The position numbers and the translations under genes were made by a program. A stretch of DNA of 64,000 bases from Kriegella aquimaris (GTDB lineage: Bacteria > Bacteroidota > Bacteroidia > Flavobacteriales > Flavobacteriaceae), in NCBI RefSeq assembly GCF_900103215.1, contig NZ_FNGV01000008.1:1-64000 (forward strand), in the 5' to 3' direction. Shown here piece by piece: positions 42,743 to 52,798 of the stretch (the first letter of the stretch is position 1; each line of letters starts with the position of its first letter). A model generated the notes under the pieces. It searched no databases and had not been told where the DNA came from. It saw only the letters and a program-made list of their open reading frames with translations.

Positions 42743-43750
42743 ATGGCGAAGCATACGTTTACTTGTATCGATGCCCATACAGCGGGTAACCCTGTGAGAC
42801 TGGTAGCCCATGGCGGCCCTGAATTGATAGGCTGTAACATGAGCGAAAAGCGGCAGCATTTTTTGAGGGAGTATGACTGGATCCGAAAAGGACTCATGTT
42901 TGAACCCAGGGGCCACGATATGATGAGCGGTAGTATTTTATTTCCGCCCAGTGATCCCCTAAACGACTTGGGGATCCTTTTTATTGAAACAAGTGGTTGT
43001 CTTCCCATGTGTGGTCATGGCACCATCGGCAGTATTACGATTGCCTTGGAAGAGGGACTCTTAACGCCAAAAACTCCGGGTAAGGTGCGCATGGAAGCGA
43101 CCGCCGGCCTTATTGAAATCGAATACCAAAAGACAGGGGATAAAGTCGACTGGGTACGATTGACCAATGTAAAATCGTATTTGGCCGCGTCTGAACTTAT
43201 TGTAGAAAGCTCACAATTAGGTTCACTGGTTTTTGATGTGGCCTACGGCGGCAATTTCTATGCTATCGTAGATCCCCAACCAAATTTTCATGGCATACAA
43301 GACTTTTCGGCAGGGCAGTTGGTGCAGTTCAGTCAAGAATTACGAGAGAAAATAAACCTGAAATATCCCAATGCCTTTGTGCATCCGCTTGATGATACTA
43401 TTCGAGATGTCAGCCATATGCTTTGGACAGGCGATACCATTTCTCCATTGGCCACAGGTCGCAACGCTGTTTTTTATGGGGATAAGGCGATAGATCGTTC
43501 CCCATGTGGTACGGGTACTTCGGCGCGTCTCGCCCAATGGTATGCCAAGGGCCTGCTTAAAAAAGGCGAAGATTTTGTACACGAAAGTTTTATCGGTTCG
43601 CAATTTATCGGTCGGGTCTTAAAAGAAGATACAATTGCCGGAATTTCTGCCATTGTACCCACCGTACAGGGTGCTGCACATGTGTTTGGGCACAATACGA
43701 TTACCATTGACGATGAAGATCGGTATGCTCACGGGTTTCAGGTGATTTAG
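42743..43750 (+). CDS. 4-hydroxyproline 2-epimerase (proline racemase family)
   Basis: A 335-residue cofactor-independent epimerase interconverting trans-4-hydroxy-L-proline and cis-4-hydroxy-D-proline. The two catalytic Cys are in GCLPMCGHGTIGS (about residue 92) and DRSPCGTGTSAR (about 254), both present, which separates it from the Thr-containing dehydratases of the same family. The start FTCIDAHTAGNPVRLV is typical. It lies 22 bases after the DapA-like gene, in one operon with the FAD oxidase. Confidence 0.92.
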   Translation: MAKHTFTCIDAHTAGNPVRLVAHGGPELIGCNMSEKRQHFLREYDWIRKGLMFEPRGHDMMSGSILFPPSDPLNDLGILFIETSGCLPMCGHGTIGSITIALEEGLLTPKTPGKVRMEATAGLIEIEYQKTGDKVDWVRLTNVKSYLAASELIVESSQLGSLVFDVAYGGNFYAIVDPQPNFHGIQDFSAGQLVQFSQELREKINLKYPNAFVHPLDDTIRDVSHMLWTGDTISPLATGRNAVFYGDKAIDRSPCGTGTSARLAQWYAKGLLKKGEDFVHESFIGSQFIGRVLKEDTIAGISAIVPTVQGAAHVFGHNTITIDDEDRYAHGFQVI

Positions 43751-43775
43751 AGATATTTTTGCTGTACTACGGTTC

Positions 43776-43793
43776 ATCCCGCACGTGCGGGAT
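43776..43793. repeat. 18-bp perfect palindrome between the epimerase and oxidase genes
   Basis: ATCCCGCACGTGCGGGAT is perfectly self-complementary and GC-rich in an AT-rich setting, inside the 108-base gap of the operon. There is no T-run, so it is not a standard terminator. It may be a dispersed intergenic repeat, a regulator site, or a hairpin affecting expression of the oxidase gene. Confidence 0.65.
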
Positions 43794-43858
43794 CAACGAA
43801 ATAGCGCACAAAAAGGGCATAAAAAAAATAGTGACAGATTTCAAAATAATCTCTTAAC

Positions 43859-45109
43859 ATGGGGAAGAACGTTATTGTTGTAGGCGGTGGTATCGTAGGA
43901 CTCTGTTCTGCGTATTATTTACTAAAAGAAGGGCATCAGGTTACCGTAATCGATAAATCGGACATTACGGCCGGAGCCTCTTTTGTCAATGCCGGCTATA
44001 TTACCCCAAGCCATATTATTCCGTTGGCAGCCCCGGGTATGATTGTAAAGGGTATGAAATGGATGTTCAGCCCGACAAGTCCATTTTATATGAAACCCCG
44101 ATGGGATGTAGATTTCTTTAAATGGGCATGGTACTTTCATAAATCTTCGACGCCCGCTAAAGTGGCGAAAGCAATCCCCGTAATTAAAGATATCAACCTG
44201 ATGAGCCACCGGCTGTATACCGATATCTTACAATCGGGTGATCTCGGTGATTTTCAGTGGGAACGCAAAGGGTTATTGATGTTATATCAAACCGATGCGG
44301 AAGAACAGCACGAAATGCCCGTAGCCGAAAAGGCCAAAGCACTGGCGCTTGAGGTAGATTTTTTAGACCAAGACCAACTACGGACTATTGAACCCGATGT
44401 GGCCATAAAAGCCAAGGCGGCCATTCACTATAAATGCGATGGGCATACGACCCCAACGGAAGTCATGCCGCGATTAAAGCAGTATTTGACCGATGCAGGG
44501 GTTGATTTAAGAACAAATGAAGCGGTGCTTGACTTTACGATAAACCAAGGTACGGTAAAAGAAGTGATTACATCAAAGGGTACGTATGCCTGTGATGAAG
44601 TGGTGATTGCAACAGGTTCTTGGAGTGAGGGCCTCGCCAAAAAATTGAATATAAAACTTCCTATTCAAGCAGGTAAGGGCTACCGTATCGATGTCGCACG
44701 ACCTACCGGTATTTCAATGCCGGCCATATTGATGGAAGCCAAAGTAGCGGTTACGCCAATGAACGGGTTTACCCGGTTTGCGGGCACGATGGAATTCTCA
44801 GGGATCAACGATACCATTCGGGCGGCACGGGTAACTGCCATTGCCAAAGCGGTTGCTGAGTTTTACCCTGATATTAAAATTACTGCGCGCGAAATGGCTG
44901 CCGCTAAAAGCGGACTGCGCCCGGTGAGCCCCGATGGCTTGCCGTATATTGGAAAATCAAAGAAATATACCAATCTGACCTTTGCTACGGGCCATGCCAT
45001 GATGGGCTGGAGTTTAGGCCCCGCTACGGGGAAATTGGTGGCACAGCTTATCTCCGATAAAATACCCGTACTCGATCTAACGCCCTTTTCTCCGGACCGC
45101 AAGTTTTAG
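43859..45109 (+). CDS. FAD-dependent D-amino-acid (cis-4-hydroxy-D-proline) oxidase/dehydrogenase
   Basis: A 416-residue FAD oxidoreductase of the DAO family. The dinucleotide-binding start is VIVVGGGIVGLCSAYYLLKE, with the ribose-binding acid in VTVIDKS. The C-terminal FAD contact is GLPYIGKSKKYTNLTFATGH. In this operon it should oxidise cis-4-hydroxy-D-proline to 1-pyrroline-4-hydroxy-2-carboxylate, the substrate of the DapA-like enzyme. The 2-oxoglutarate semialdehyde dehydrogenase that completes the pathway is not in the window and must be elsewhere. Confidence 0.9.
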   Translation: MGKNVIVVGGGIVGLCSAYYLLKEGHQVTVIDKSDITAGASFVNAGYITPSHIIPLAAPGMIVKGMKWMFSPTSPFYMKPRWDVDFFKWAWYFHKSSTPAKVAKAIPVIKDINLMSHRLYTDILQSGDLGDFQWERKGLLMLYQTDAEEQHEMPVAEKAKALALEVDFLDQDQLRTIEPDVAIKAKAAIHYKCDGHTTPTEVMPRLKQYLTDAGVDLRTNEAVLDFTINQGTVKEVITSKGTYACDEVVIATGSWSEGLAKKLNIKLPIQAGKGYRIDVARPTGISMPAILMEAKVAVTPMNGFTRFAGTMEFSGINDTIRAARVTAIAKAVAEFYPDIKITAREMAAAKSGLRPVSPDGLPYIGKSKKYTNLTFATGHAMMGWSLGPATGKLVAQLISDKIPVLDLTPFSPDRKF

Positions 45110-45188
45110 ATGTTGCCCAATTGAAGCGGTTCATTTCTTCCTCACATTATTATATACAAACGTGGGGTACCTTTTTAAATCAAATAAT

Positions 45189-46808
45189 TTACGGCTCTAA
45201 GCTATCCTGCACCCGTTTTACCTTTGAGAGGTCTTGAAAATCAGAATCGTTGATCCAGCCCCATTGCAGTTCTTCGCCTTTTCCATAACGTTCGTAAAAG
45301 TTTACTCCGCCCTTGTTCGCATATTTGTAGTTGTCGAATATAGCACCAGCGCCAGCCATACGGGGGTCTTCCTGTTCGCTTAAGGCATCGAATAATTGCT
45401 GGTGTAATTCGGCCAAAACAGTTTGGTGGTTTTCTTGTAACGCAAGGTTGTGCATACAATCGGGATCTCGTAAAATGTTATAAAGTTCTTGGCTTGGTCG
45501 TTTCCCAAAAGACCATTTCCAATAGTTAAAATCGTCATTTTCGGCATAGACGTTATGTAGTAATAAGGTTTTGGTCGGGCTGCCGTCTGTATTGGGGTAG
45601 CCTCGTTCCGGGTTTCCGACAGGCCATCGGTCGGTTTCAAAATTTTGTAAGTAGAGCATGCTGTCGCATACAATACCTCGAATGGGGTAGCCTTGATCAT
45701 GGGGCCGCCCAACATCATGGCGTTCTTTGCCGATAAGTACGAAATCACGTTCGGGCTTAACGAAGCCCTCTTTTTCCGAATACAAAATATCGGTAAAGCT
45801 ATGGCCGGTAATGGGCTGCATGTCATTTTTTGCTTCGGGTACGCCGGCGACTTCCAAAAAGGTTGGGGCAAAGTCGATAAAACTGATAAAGTCATCAATT
45901 TTTCTACCTGGCTTTTGAATACCATCGGCCCACATCATGGCAAGCGGTAAATGGTTCGAATATTCGTATTCCTGACCCTTTATTCTTGGAAAAGGCATTC
46001 CGTTATCGGAGGTAACGACAATGAGGGTATTGCTTAGTTCGCCGCGGTCTTCCAAATTTTGGAGCATTTTCCCCAATTGCTGGTCAAAATATTCGATTTC
46101 AAAGGCATAATCGAGCAAATCGGTCTTTACCGAATCGACGGCAGGCCAGAAATCATAAACGTCGGCATCGGAAATTTCACTGAGCGATTTCCCGCCCTTG
46201 GCAATACCCGATCCGTATTCATAGGCCCGATGCGGTTCAAGTCCGCCATACCAAAAGAAAAAGGGCTTATCTTCCTTTTGCTGTAGAAAGGCATCAAAAT
46301 TGGCGGCATAATCGACGTTGCTGATTTTCGGTGTGGGCGGGGTGGTCTTTATTTGGCTAAAGGCTTTGATCAGCAGTTCTCTTTTGCTTCCATCTTTATG
46401 TTTGGCGATACCCGGGGCCCAACCTTTACCGGTGTAACCTACGGTATATCCATTTTCCGCTAAAGTCTCTGTAAATACCTTAAATTTTGTTGGAAAAACG
46501 GGCCAGTGGTTGGCGGCTTCTTCCAACTGCCATGAATTTCTACCGGTTAGAATATTGGAACGGGAGGGCGCACATTTCGCATTGGCGGTATAGGCCTTAT
46601 TAAAAAGCAAACCGTTTGTTGCTACCCGGTCAAAATTTGGCGTATCGACCCATGAACAACCGTAGGCACTCATGTGCATATAGGTAGCATCGTCCATGAT
46701 GGCAAATAAGACATTTGGTCTTTCGGCAATTTTTTCTTTTTCCGCTTCTTTACAGCCCAAAATGGTGAGCGCAAGGCAAAGAAAGGGCACTATTCGCAGT
46801 TTTATCAT
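45189..46808 (-). CDS. family S1 sulfatase, predicted lipoprotein
   Basis: A 539-residue sulfatase with a lipoprotein signal peptide (FLCLALTILGC, lipobox Cys). The formylglycine motif is NAKCAPSRSNILTGR (Cys near residue 79), with metal ligands in NVLFAIMDDATYMHMS and TSDNGMPFPRIKGQ. The long C-terminal half (DFNYWKWSFGKRPSQELYNI onward) is typical of S1 N-sulfoglucosamine or heparan-like sulfatases. It should be anchored at the envelope and desulfate glycans. It is the second exported sulfatase in the window and is not in an obvious polysaccharide utilisation locus. An anaerobic maturase or FGE is not seen here. Confidence 0.88.
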   Translation of the reverse strand: MIKLRIVPFLCLALTILGCKEAEKEKIAERPNVLFAIMDDATYMHMSAYGCSWVDTPNFDRVATNGLLFNKAYTANAKCAPSRSNILTGRNSWQLEEAANHWPVFPTKFKVFTETLAENGYTVGYTGKGWAPGIAKHKDGSKRELLIKAFSQIKTTPPTPKISNVDYAANFDAFLQQKEDKPFFFWYGGLEPHRAYEYGSGIAKGGKSLSEISDADVYDFWPAVDSVKTDLLDYAFEIEYFDQQLGKMLQNLEDRGELSNTLIVVTSDNGMPFPRIKGQEYEYSNHLPLAMMWADGIQKPGRKIDDFISFIDFAPTFLEVAGVPEAKNDMQPITGHSFTDILYSEKEGFVKPERDFVLIGKERHDVGRPHDQGYPIRGIVCDSMLYLQNFETDRWPVGNPERGYPNTDGSPTKTLLLHNVYAENDDFNYWKWSFGKRPSQELYNILRDPDCMHNLALQENHQTVLAELHQQLFDALSEQEDPRMAGAGAIFDNYKYANKGGVNFYERYGKGEELQWGWINDSDFQDLSKVKRVQDSLEP

Positions 46809-46846
46809 GGATTTTTAAATAGGTTGGTGGTCTTTTGGGCACAATA

Positions 46847-47137
46847 CTACTCATACAAGCGCAAGCGATTTCTTAAACGGGTCATTTCTTGCTGCATATC
46901 CTCCATACGGTTTAAAAGCTGGGTAATCACCTCAATGCCTTCCAAATTGATATCCAAATCGTAATAGAGGCGTACGACTTTTTCGGCTTTGGGCAGCTCT
47001 TCCTCAGGAATATACTGAACGTTATCTTCCTCTACGATTTCGACCAGGCCGTACGATTTGAGCTCTACCACCAAGGTTTGCGAGATGTCATGACTTGTAC
47101 AAAAATCGGTAACGCTAATAAGATTTCGAAGTATCAT
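46847..47137 (-). CDS. cbpM: chaperone modulator CbpM (MerR-like)
   Basis: A 96-residue protein that should regulate the DnaJ-like CbpA. It has the CbpM pattern of a MerR-like helix (VTDFCTSHDISQTLVVELKS) and YDLDINLEGIEVITQLLNRM followed by a coiled-coil-like tail (EDMQQEMTRLRNRLRLYE). It is six bases downstream of the DnaJ-family gene on the minus strand, the usual order. Confidence 0.88.
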   Translation of the reverse strand: MILRNLISVTDFCTSHDISQTLVVELKSYGLVEIVEEDNVQYIPEEELPKAEKVVRLYYDLDINLEGIEVITQLLNRMEDMQQEMTRLRNRLRLYE

Positions 47138-47143
47138 AAGCTG

Positions 47144-48049
47144 TTATTTTTTGATGGCCGCTAATTCTTTAAAAAGTTCTTTCTCCCGCGCACTAAGATT
47201 TGTCGGGGTCTTCAGGTCGTAGGTTATAAAAAGGTCTCCGAACTGTCCCTCTTTTCGGTATATCGGAAATCCCTTTCCTTTTAATTTGACCTTGGTACCG
47301 TTTTGCGTCTCGGGTTTAACCTTTAGCTTGACTTTGCCGTCGAAGGTATCCACGGTCATTTCGCCTCCCAACACTGCCGTATAAATATCGAGGTCGACGT
47401 TCTTGTATAGATTGCTTCCGTCTCTTTTAAAGGGCGTGTTATTTTCAATACTAAAGGTGATGTAAAGGTCTCCTTTGGGTCCGCCATTTCTACCGGGTCC
47501 ACCGTGTCCTTTGATTTTAATGGTCTGTCCGTTCTCGATTCCTGCGGGAATGGTTATGCGAATATTCTTCCCGTTAACGGTAAGGGTCTGTTTATGGGTT
47601 GTATAGGCATCGCGAAGCTGTAGTCGAAGCTCGGCATTAAAATCTTGCCCTCGAAATTTCACTTGGCTACCACCTTGCGAAAATCCGCCGCCACCTCCTG
47701 CGCCACCGAACATCGATTCGAAGAAGTCGGAAAAGTCATGGCCCCCGAAATCGCCTGAATATTGCTGGCCTCCACCTGATCTCGGCCGTTGTTGCGACTG
47801 TCTGGCCTGTTCGAATGCTTCGGCATGCTCCCAATCTTTACCGTATTTGTCGTATTTTTTTCTTTTGTCGGGGTCTCCCAATACCTCATTGGCTTCATTT
47901 ACCTCTTTGAACTTTTTTTCGGCCGTTGGGTCATTCGGGTTGACATCGGGGTGATATTTTCGGGCCATTTTGCGATAGGCCTTTTTTATGTCTTTCTCGG
48001 AAGCGTTCTTGGAAACTCCCAATACTTTATAGTAATCAATATATTCCAC
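47144..48049 (-). CDS. cbpA: DnaJ-family co-chaperone CbpA
   Basis: About 301 residues from the preferred GTG start at 48049 ([11 protein letters not shown]); a TTG at 48088 would add 13 residues. The N-terminal J domain has the HPD motif in [15 protein letters not shown] Gly-rich linker (about 100-130, with repeated GGxG) and two C-terminal substrate-binding barrels follow ([20 protein letters not shown] and [20 protein letters not shown]). There is no Cys-rich zinc finger, so it is CbpA rather than DnaJ. It acts as a DnaK co-chaperone and nucleoid-associated protein in the cytoplasm, modulated by CbpM just downstream. Confidence 0.92.
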   Translation of the reverse strand: MEYIDYYKVLGVSKNASEKDIKKAYRKMARKYHPDVNPNDPTAEKKFKEVNEANEVLGDPDKRKKYDKYGKDWEHAEAFEQARQSQQRPRSGGGQQYSGDFGGHDFSDFFESMFGGAGGGGGFSQGGSQVKFRGQDFNAELRLQLRDAYTTHKQTLTVNGKNIRITIPAGIENGQTIKIKGHGGPGRNGGPKGDLYITFSIENNTPFKRDGSNLYKNVDLDIYTAVLGGEMTVDTFDGKVKLKVKPETQNGTKVKLKGKGFPIYRKEGQFGDLFITYDLKTPTNLSAREKELFKELAAIKK

Positions 48050-48286
48050 GCTCAAAATTCGATTTTTTCTTTTTTCGTTCGTATTCAATCATACGTTGTC
48101 CATTTCTTGGGCAAAGCACAAACATCAGTATAAAATTAGTGAATTTAAGTCGTAACGCAATTGTCATTTACCGATATTGACTTGCAGCGCTAAAAGCTCT
48201 CGATTGATTTATTTTAAACGCGTTGTAAACGGCACCTTTAAATTAACAATTAGTTAAAAATATATAACATGAGTTAAAGGTTTTGT

Positions 48287-48319
48287 TTTGGAATGTTCGC
48301 GTTTTAATATGTATATTTG
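48287..48319 (+). promoter_or_regulatory. predicted Bacteroidota promoter for the cytochrome/DUF1501 operon
   Basis: TTTG at 48287-48290 and TATATTTG at 48312-48319 fit the TTTG and TAnnTTTG consensus with a 21-base spacer, and the start codon follows at 48342. It is the clearest promoter in the window. It also lies in the divergent region (48050-48341) shared with cbpA. Confidence 0.6.
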
Positions 48320-48341
48320 AAACCATTCATAAGGCTAGAGC

Positions 48342-51332
48342 ATGCTATTTTACGGCAAGAGAAGTTTTTTTAGAGGGTTGGTTTTCTTTTTCGTGGTACT
48401 ACATATCTCGTGTGGTGATTCGAAGGAGTTTACAGAACCATTGCCGGAAACTGTTGATTTTAATTTTCATATCAAGCCTATTTTAGTTCAGAATTGCTAT
48501 TTGTGCCACGGTCCCGATGTGAGTAGCCGCAAGGCTGATCTACGGTTGGATGTCTATGAGGGAGCAACCGCCGAGTTGGAAGAAGGCGGTCATGCGATCG
48601 TACCTGGCAAACCTTCAAAAAGCCTCCTGGTAGCGCGAATAAATAACGTGGAAGAGGATATGATAATGCCGCCACCCGACTCAAATCTCAAACTTACCGA
48701 CCGGGAAAAAGCACTGTTGGAAAAATGGATCGATCAAGGGGCAGAGTGGAAAGAGCACTGGGCCTTTATAAAACCGACCACTGACCTGGCAACCAACGAT
48801 AAGCTGGCCATCGACAATCTTATTAATGAACAATTGGCAAAAAAAGGACTGGAGAAATCGGCAGTAGCCGATAAAAACGTGTTGATACGAAGAGTAGCGT
48901 ATCTGCTTACGGGTTTGCCGCCATCGCCAACCGATGTGGAATCTTTTATTACCGATAATAGTAAAGATGCCTATGAAAAAATGGTGGATCGCTATTTGAA
49001 TTCCCCTGCCTATGGTGAACGGTGGGCAAGACATTGGATGGATCTGGTGCGCTATGCCGAGACCAAAGGACATGAATTTGACTACACCATTACCGGAGCA
49101 TGGAAATATCGAGATTATTTAATTCGGGCGTTCAATGAAGATTTACCTTATGATCAACTGCTAAAAGAACATTTGGCGGGCGATCTTATGCAAAAAAAGC
49201 GTTACGATGCCGCTTCCGGAAACCCTGAATCACCTTTGGGTACTGCTTTTTATGCGATGGGCGAGGGAACACACAGTCCGGTTGATATACGTCAAGATGA
49301 GGCGGATCGCATTGACAATATGATCGATGTTACTTCCAAGACCTTTCAAGGCTTGACGGTTTCCTGCGCTAAATGCCATGACCATAAATTCGATCCTATT
49401 TCAGCAGCCGATTATTATGCTTTTTATGGTATCATGGAGAGTACACGGTTTTCACCGGTTCCCGCCGATTTATCCCGCGAAGATGAAAAAACGGTTAAAA
49501 CGGTCAATGACCTAAAAACATACATGAGTCAATTGGTGGCCGATAAATGGTCAGAGGGTCTAAAGGCATCTGAAAAAGAAGCGTTGGCTCAAAACACTGC
49601 CGTAGCAGAAGAAAGCGCTACCGATTATCAGGTTCTAGGAGATTTTAGAAATGCCGATTTTGGCGGTTGGGTAAGTGACGGACTGGCTTTTGGGCAAGAA
49701 ACTACCTTAGGAAATCCGTTAGTCGATAAAGCTACCGGAAGATTAATGGGGTTGGATGAGGGCCGTGCAAGCAGTAAAACGTTCGGGGCCGGAGTTTTTG
49801 GAGTGCTGCGCTCGCCTGATTTTGTATTGAATACTGACTTTATAGGAGTCAAGGCTCGTGGAAAAAATAGTCTTGTGCGTATCGTAATCGACAACTTTCA
49901 GTTGATTCAAAACCCGATTTATGGAAATATACAGCAAAAGGTCGGCGAATCGGAATGGAACAATTACAAACTTAAGGTTGGCCCTTGGAAAGGGCATAAG
50001 GCATACATTGAGATTTTGCCAGGTGAGTACAATAGGCATGATTACATCTTGCCCGAGGATGCTTATGTCGAAGCGGAATATGTTATCGCCTATGACTCGT
50101 TGTGGCCCAAAGAAATACGACATAAAATACCGAAAGGTACATTGACCGCGAATAGTAATAAACCCTTAGCTCTTTCGTCCAAACTTGTCAAGTCGTTGAA
50201 CGGAAAACTTAAAAAAGGGCAATTGCCGGATCGGATTCCTGAATTGAAAACAGCTTTGGATAGCAGTCTAAATCTAGAAAAGTCACTGGTCAATACCTCT
50301 TTTTTCTATGGAGTGAACGATGGTTTTGCGATCAATAGCCCAATTTTTAACAGGGGAAGCTACCAAGAACCGTCCGAAGAAAAGATACCGCGCCGATTTC
50401 TGTCGGCCTTACCTTTGGGTGATGTTCCCTTTAAATCGAAAGGAAGCGGTCGCCTTGAATTGGCAGAGGCGATGTTGCATAAAGACAATCCGCTGACATC
50501 CCGTGTTATGGTCAACCGTATTTGGCACCATCTCTTTGGGAAGGGCATTGTTGAAACTGTTGATAATTTTGGATTGCAAGGAAAGCTTCCATCGCACCCT
50601 AAATTGTTGGATTATCTTGCCGTAAAATTTCAAGATGATGGCTGGTCGATTAAAAAAATGATTCGGCATATTGTTACCTCCGAAGTTTTTAAAAGAAGTG
50701 CGGTTAGAAGTGATGCACTGGCGGAGAAAGATCCCATCAACATCTATTTGGCTTCGTTTCCGGTTCGACGATTAGAATCAGAAGCTATTCGTGATGCGCT
50801 TTTGGTGGTTTCGGGGAGTATGGATTCTACCTTGTACGGCCCGCCGATCAAAACGCATTTGACCGAATTTATGCAAGGGCGGGGTAGACCAAACAAATCG
50901 GGACCTTTAGATGGTGCGGGACGCAGAAGTATCTATCAAGAAGTACGACGTAATTTTTTAGAGCCCATGATGGTTACCTTCGATCGTCCGATACCGTTCA
51001 GTACATTCGGAAAGCGTAATGTGACCAATGTGCCGTCACAATCGTTGATTATAATGAATGATCCCTTTGTGGTGCAACAGGCCGAGCGCATGGCAAAACA
51101 ACTATTGGCACAAAAAGAGTTGACCTTTGATCAGAAAATAGAGTGGATTTATATGCGTACTTTTTCTCGTAAGCCGAGTGCTGAAGAATTGGCAAAAGCT
51201 GCAACTTTTATAGAGGTTTTACGCGGTATGGAAAATCAATCGGAAGAAGAAGGTCTTGATAAAGAAACTAATATTTGGAAAGACTATTGTCATAGCATTT
51301 TTAACCTAAAGGAATTTATATACCTCATATAA
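48342..51332 (+). CDS. Planctomycete-type cytochrome with PSCyt1/DUF1549/DUF1553 domains
   Basis: A 996-residue protein with a lipoprotein-like signal (GLVFFFVVLHISCG). Residues about 45-130 are a Planctomycete cytochrome C domain with the heme motif CYLCH. A DUF1549 domain follows (about 160-370, with LNSPAYGERWARHWMDLVRY and a second heme-like CAKCH), then a long beta-rich middle. The C-terminal DUF1553 domain (about 690-950) has VMVNRIWHHLFGKGIVETVD. These proteins are typical of Planctomycetes and some Bacteroidota, always near a DUF1501 protein, and are thought to be periplasmic redox proteins of unknown substrate. The stop overlaps the next start by one base (TAATG). Confidence 0.9.
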   Translation: MLFYGKRSFFRGLVFFFVVLHISCGDSKEFTEPLPETVDFNFHIKPILVQNCYLCHGPDVSSRKADLRLDVYEGATAELEEGGHAIVPGKPSKSLLVARINNVEEDMIMPPPDSNLKLTDREKALLEKWIDQGAEWKEHWAFIKPTTDLATNDKLAIDNLINEQLAKKGLEKSAVADKNVLIRRVAYLLTGLPPSPTDVESFITDNSKDAYEKMVDRYLNSPAYGERWARHWMDLVRYAETKGHEFDYTITGAWKYRDYLIRAFNEDLPYDQLLKEHLAGDLMQKKRYDAASGNPESPLGTAFYAMGEGTHSPVDIRQDEADRIDNMIDVTSKTFQGLTVSCAKCHDHKFDPISAADYYAFYGIMESTRFSPVPADLSREDEKTVKTVNDLKTYMSQLVADKWSEGLKASEKEALAQNTAVAEESATDYQVLGDFRNADFGGWVSDGLAFGQETTLGNPLVDKATGRLMGLDEGRASSKTFGAGVFGVLRSPDFVLNTDFIGVKARGKNSLVRIVIDNFQLIQNPIYGNIQQKVGESEWNNYKLKVGPWKGHKAYIEILPGEYNRHDYILPEDAYVEAEYVIAYDSLWPKEIRHKIPKGTLTANSNKPLALSSKLVKSLNGKLKKGQLPDRIPELKTALDSSLNLEKSLVNTSFFYGVNDGFAINSPIFNRGSYQEPSEEKIPRRFLSALPLGDVPFKSKGSGRLELAEAMLHKDNPLTSRVMVNRIWHHLFGKGIVETVDNFGLQGKLPSHPKLLDYLAVKFQDDGWSIKKMIRHIVTSEVFKRSAVRSDALAEKDPINIYLASFPVRRLESEAIRDALLVVSGSMDSTLYGPPIKTHLTEFMQGRGRPNKSGPLDGAGRRSIYQEVRRNFLEPMMVTFDRPIPFSTFGKRNVTNVPSQSLIIMNDPFVVQQAERMAKQLLAQKELTFDQKIEWIYMRTFSRKPSAEELAKAATFIEVLRGMENQSEEEGLDKETNIWKDYCHSIFNLKEFIYLI

Positions 51333-52783
51333 TGAGCAAGTATCATAATTTTATGCAGCGGCCCCTTTCACGTCGTGAGATGTTGGGCATATGCAAAGGT
51401 GGTTTTGGAACCTTGGCTTTCGCAAGCTTGTTCGGAGGTTTGCCTTTGGTGGGTTGCGATAGGCCAAAAAAAGGTCTAGCGGCTAGTTCAGACCTGTATT
51501 TGGGTCCCCATTATTTGCCCAAAGCGAAAAATGTTATTTTCCTATATATGGATGGTGGGGTCTCGCAAGTAGATTCTTTCGACCCTAAGCCCCGTCTTGC
51601 CAAAGAGAATGGGGAAGATCCCCGAAAAAAATTCAAGGTTGATAATACCCAGTTTGACAACGTAGGTAAGATATTGAAAAGCCCTTGGGATTTTAAACAG
51701 TATGGCGAATGTGGTATGCCCGTGAGCGAGTTGTTCCCACACATTGCCACTTGTGTTGATGATTTAGCGCTCATACGATCGATGACTTCCAATTTTCCAG
51801 AACATACCAACGCCAATTATTTCTTGCATACCGGAAGCGGCATTCAAGGGCGCCCGAGTATGGGTTCTTGGATGACTTACGGACTGGGAAGTGAAAATAA
51901 GAACATACCGGGTTATGTGGTACTTGATGGTGGATTGATTCCCCCTGGAGGTTTAGATAATTTTAAGAATGGCTTTTTACCGGCTTCGTACCAAGCGTCG
52001 GTCTTAAGGGCGGGTGCCGAACCGGTGGCCAATATTAGACCACAGGAGTCCATTCAAAATTTACAGGAGCAAAAATTAGGGTTTATAAAGCAATTAGATC
52101 AAAATCTAATCGGAAAAATGGGCGAAGTTGATGCTGTGGAATCTGCCATATCAAACTATGAACTGGCGTATAAAATGCAGTCTTCCATTCCTGAATTGAC
52201 CGAGTTTGGTGCTGAATCGGAAGCCACCAAGAAATTGTACGGCCTTGATTCCGATGATCCCCATACCAAAGGGTACGCATCACAATGTTTATTGGCCCGT
52301 AGATTGGTAGAGCGGGGTGTTCGCTTTATTGAACTGACATGCCCCAATGTAGGAGCCGATCGCTGGGACCAGCACAGTAATTTAAAACAAGGGCATGAAC
52401 GCAATGCCCACGCCGTAGATCAGCCGATTGCAGGACTTTTAAAAGATTTAAAATCTAGAGGACTATTAGAGGAAACTTTGGTGGTCTGGACGGGTGAATT
52501 CGGCAGAACGCCTTTCGCACAGGGCTCTAATGGCCGTGATCATAACCCCTCGGCTTTTAGCATGTGGATGGCCGGGGCAGGGATAAAAGGCGGAACCATT
52601 TTCGGAAAAACCGATGATTATGGTTATCGCGTTATTGAAAATGAAGTTACCATTCACGACCTGCATGCCACTATCATGCACTTATTGGGACTAAATCACG
52701 AACAGCTCACCTTTCGCTTTGGTGGTCGCGATATGCGATTGACCGATGTGCATGGCCACGTAATCAAAGATATTTTAGCGTAA
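51332..52783 (+). CDS. DUF1501 protein with Tat-type lipoprotein signal
   Basis: A 483-residue alkaline-phosphatase/sulfatase-fold protein (DUF1501) exported by a Tat-like signal: RPLSRREMLGICKGGFG followed by a hydrophobic stretch and a lipobox LVGC. VIFLYMDGGVSQVDSFDPKP is the first metal-site motif; TGEFGRTPFAQGSNGRDHNP and the C-terminal IHDLHATIMHLLGLNHEQLT are the family signatures. The partner is the PSCyt/DUF1553 protein directly upstream, a conserved pair. Function is unknown; it may bind or hydrolyse a sulfated or phosphorylated ligand. Confidence 0.9.
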   Translation: MSKYHNFMQRPLSRREMLGICKGGFGTLAFASLFGGLPLVGCDRPKKGLAASSDLYLGPHYLPKAKNVIFLYMDGGVSQVDSFDPKPRLAKENGEDPRKKFKVDNTQFDNVGKILKSPWDFKQYGECGMPVSELFPHIATCVDDLALIRSMTSNFPEHTNANYFLHTGSGIQGRPSMGSWMTYGLGSENKNIPGYVVLDGGLIPPGGLDNFKNGFLPASYQASVLRAGAEPVANIRPQESIQNLQEQKLGFIKQLDQNLIGKMGEVDAVESAISNYELAYKMQSSIPELTEFGAESEATKKLYGLDSDDPHTKGYASQCLLARRLVERGVRFIELTCPNVGADRWDQHSNLKQGHERNAHAVDQPIAGLLKDLKSRGLLEETLVVWTGEFGRTPFAQGSNGRDHNPSAFSMWMAGAGIKGGTIFGKTDDYGYRVIENEVTIHDLHATIMHLLGLNHEQLTFRFGGRDMRLTDVHGHVIKDILA

Positions 52784-52798
52784 TACAAAAGAGAATAA

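Noticed and set aside
43776-43793. Intrinsic terminator within the hydroxyproline operon
   Set aside because: The palindrome is not followed by a T-run and has no loop bases.
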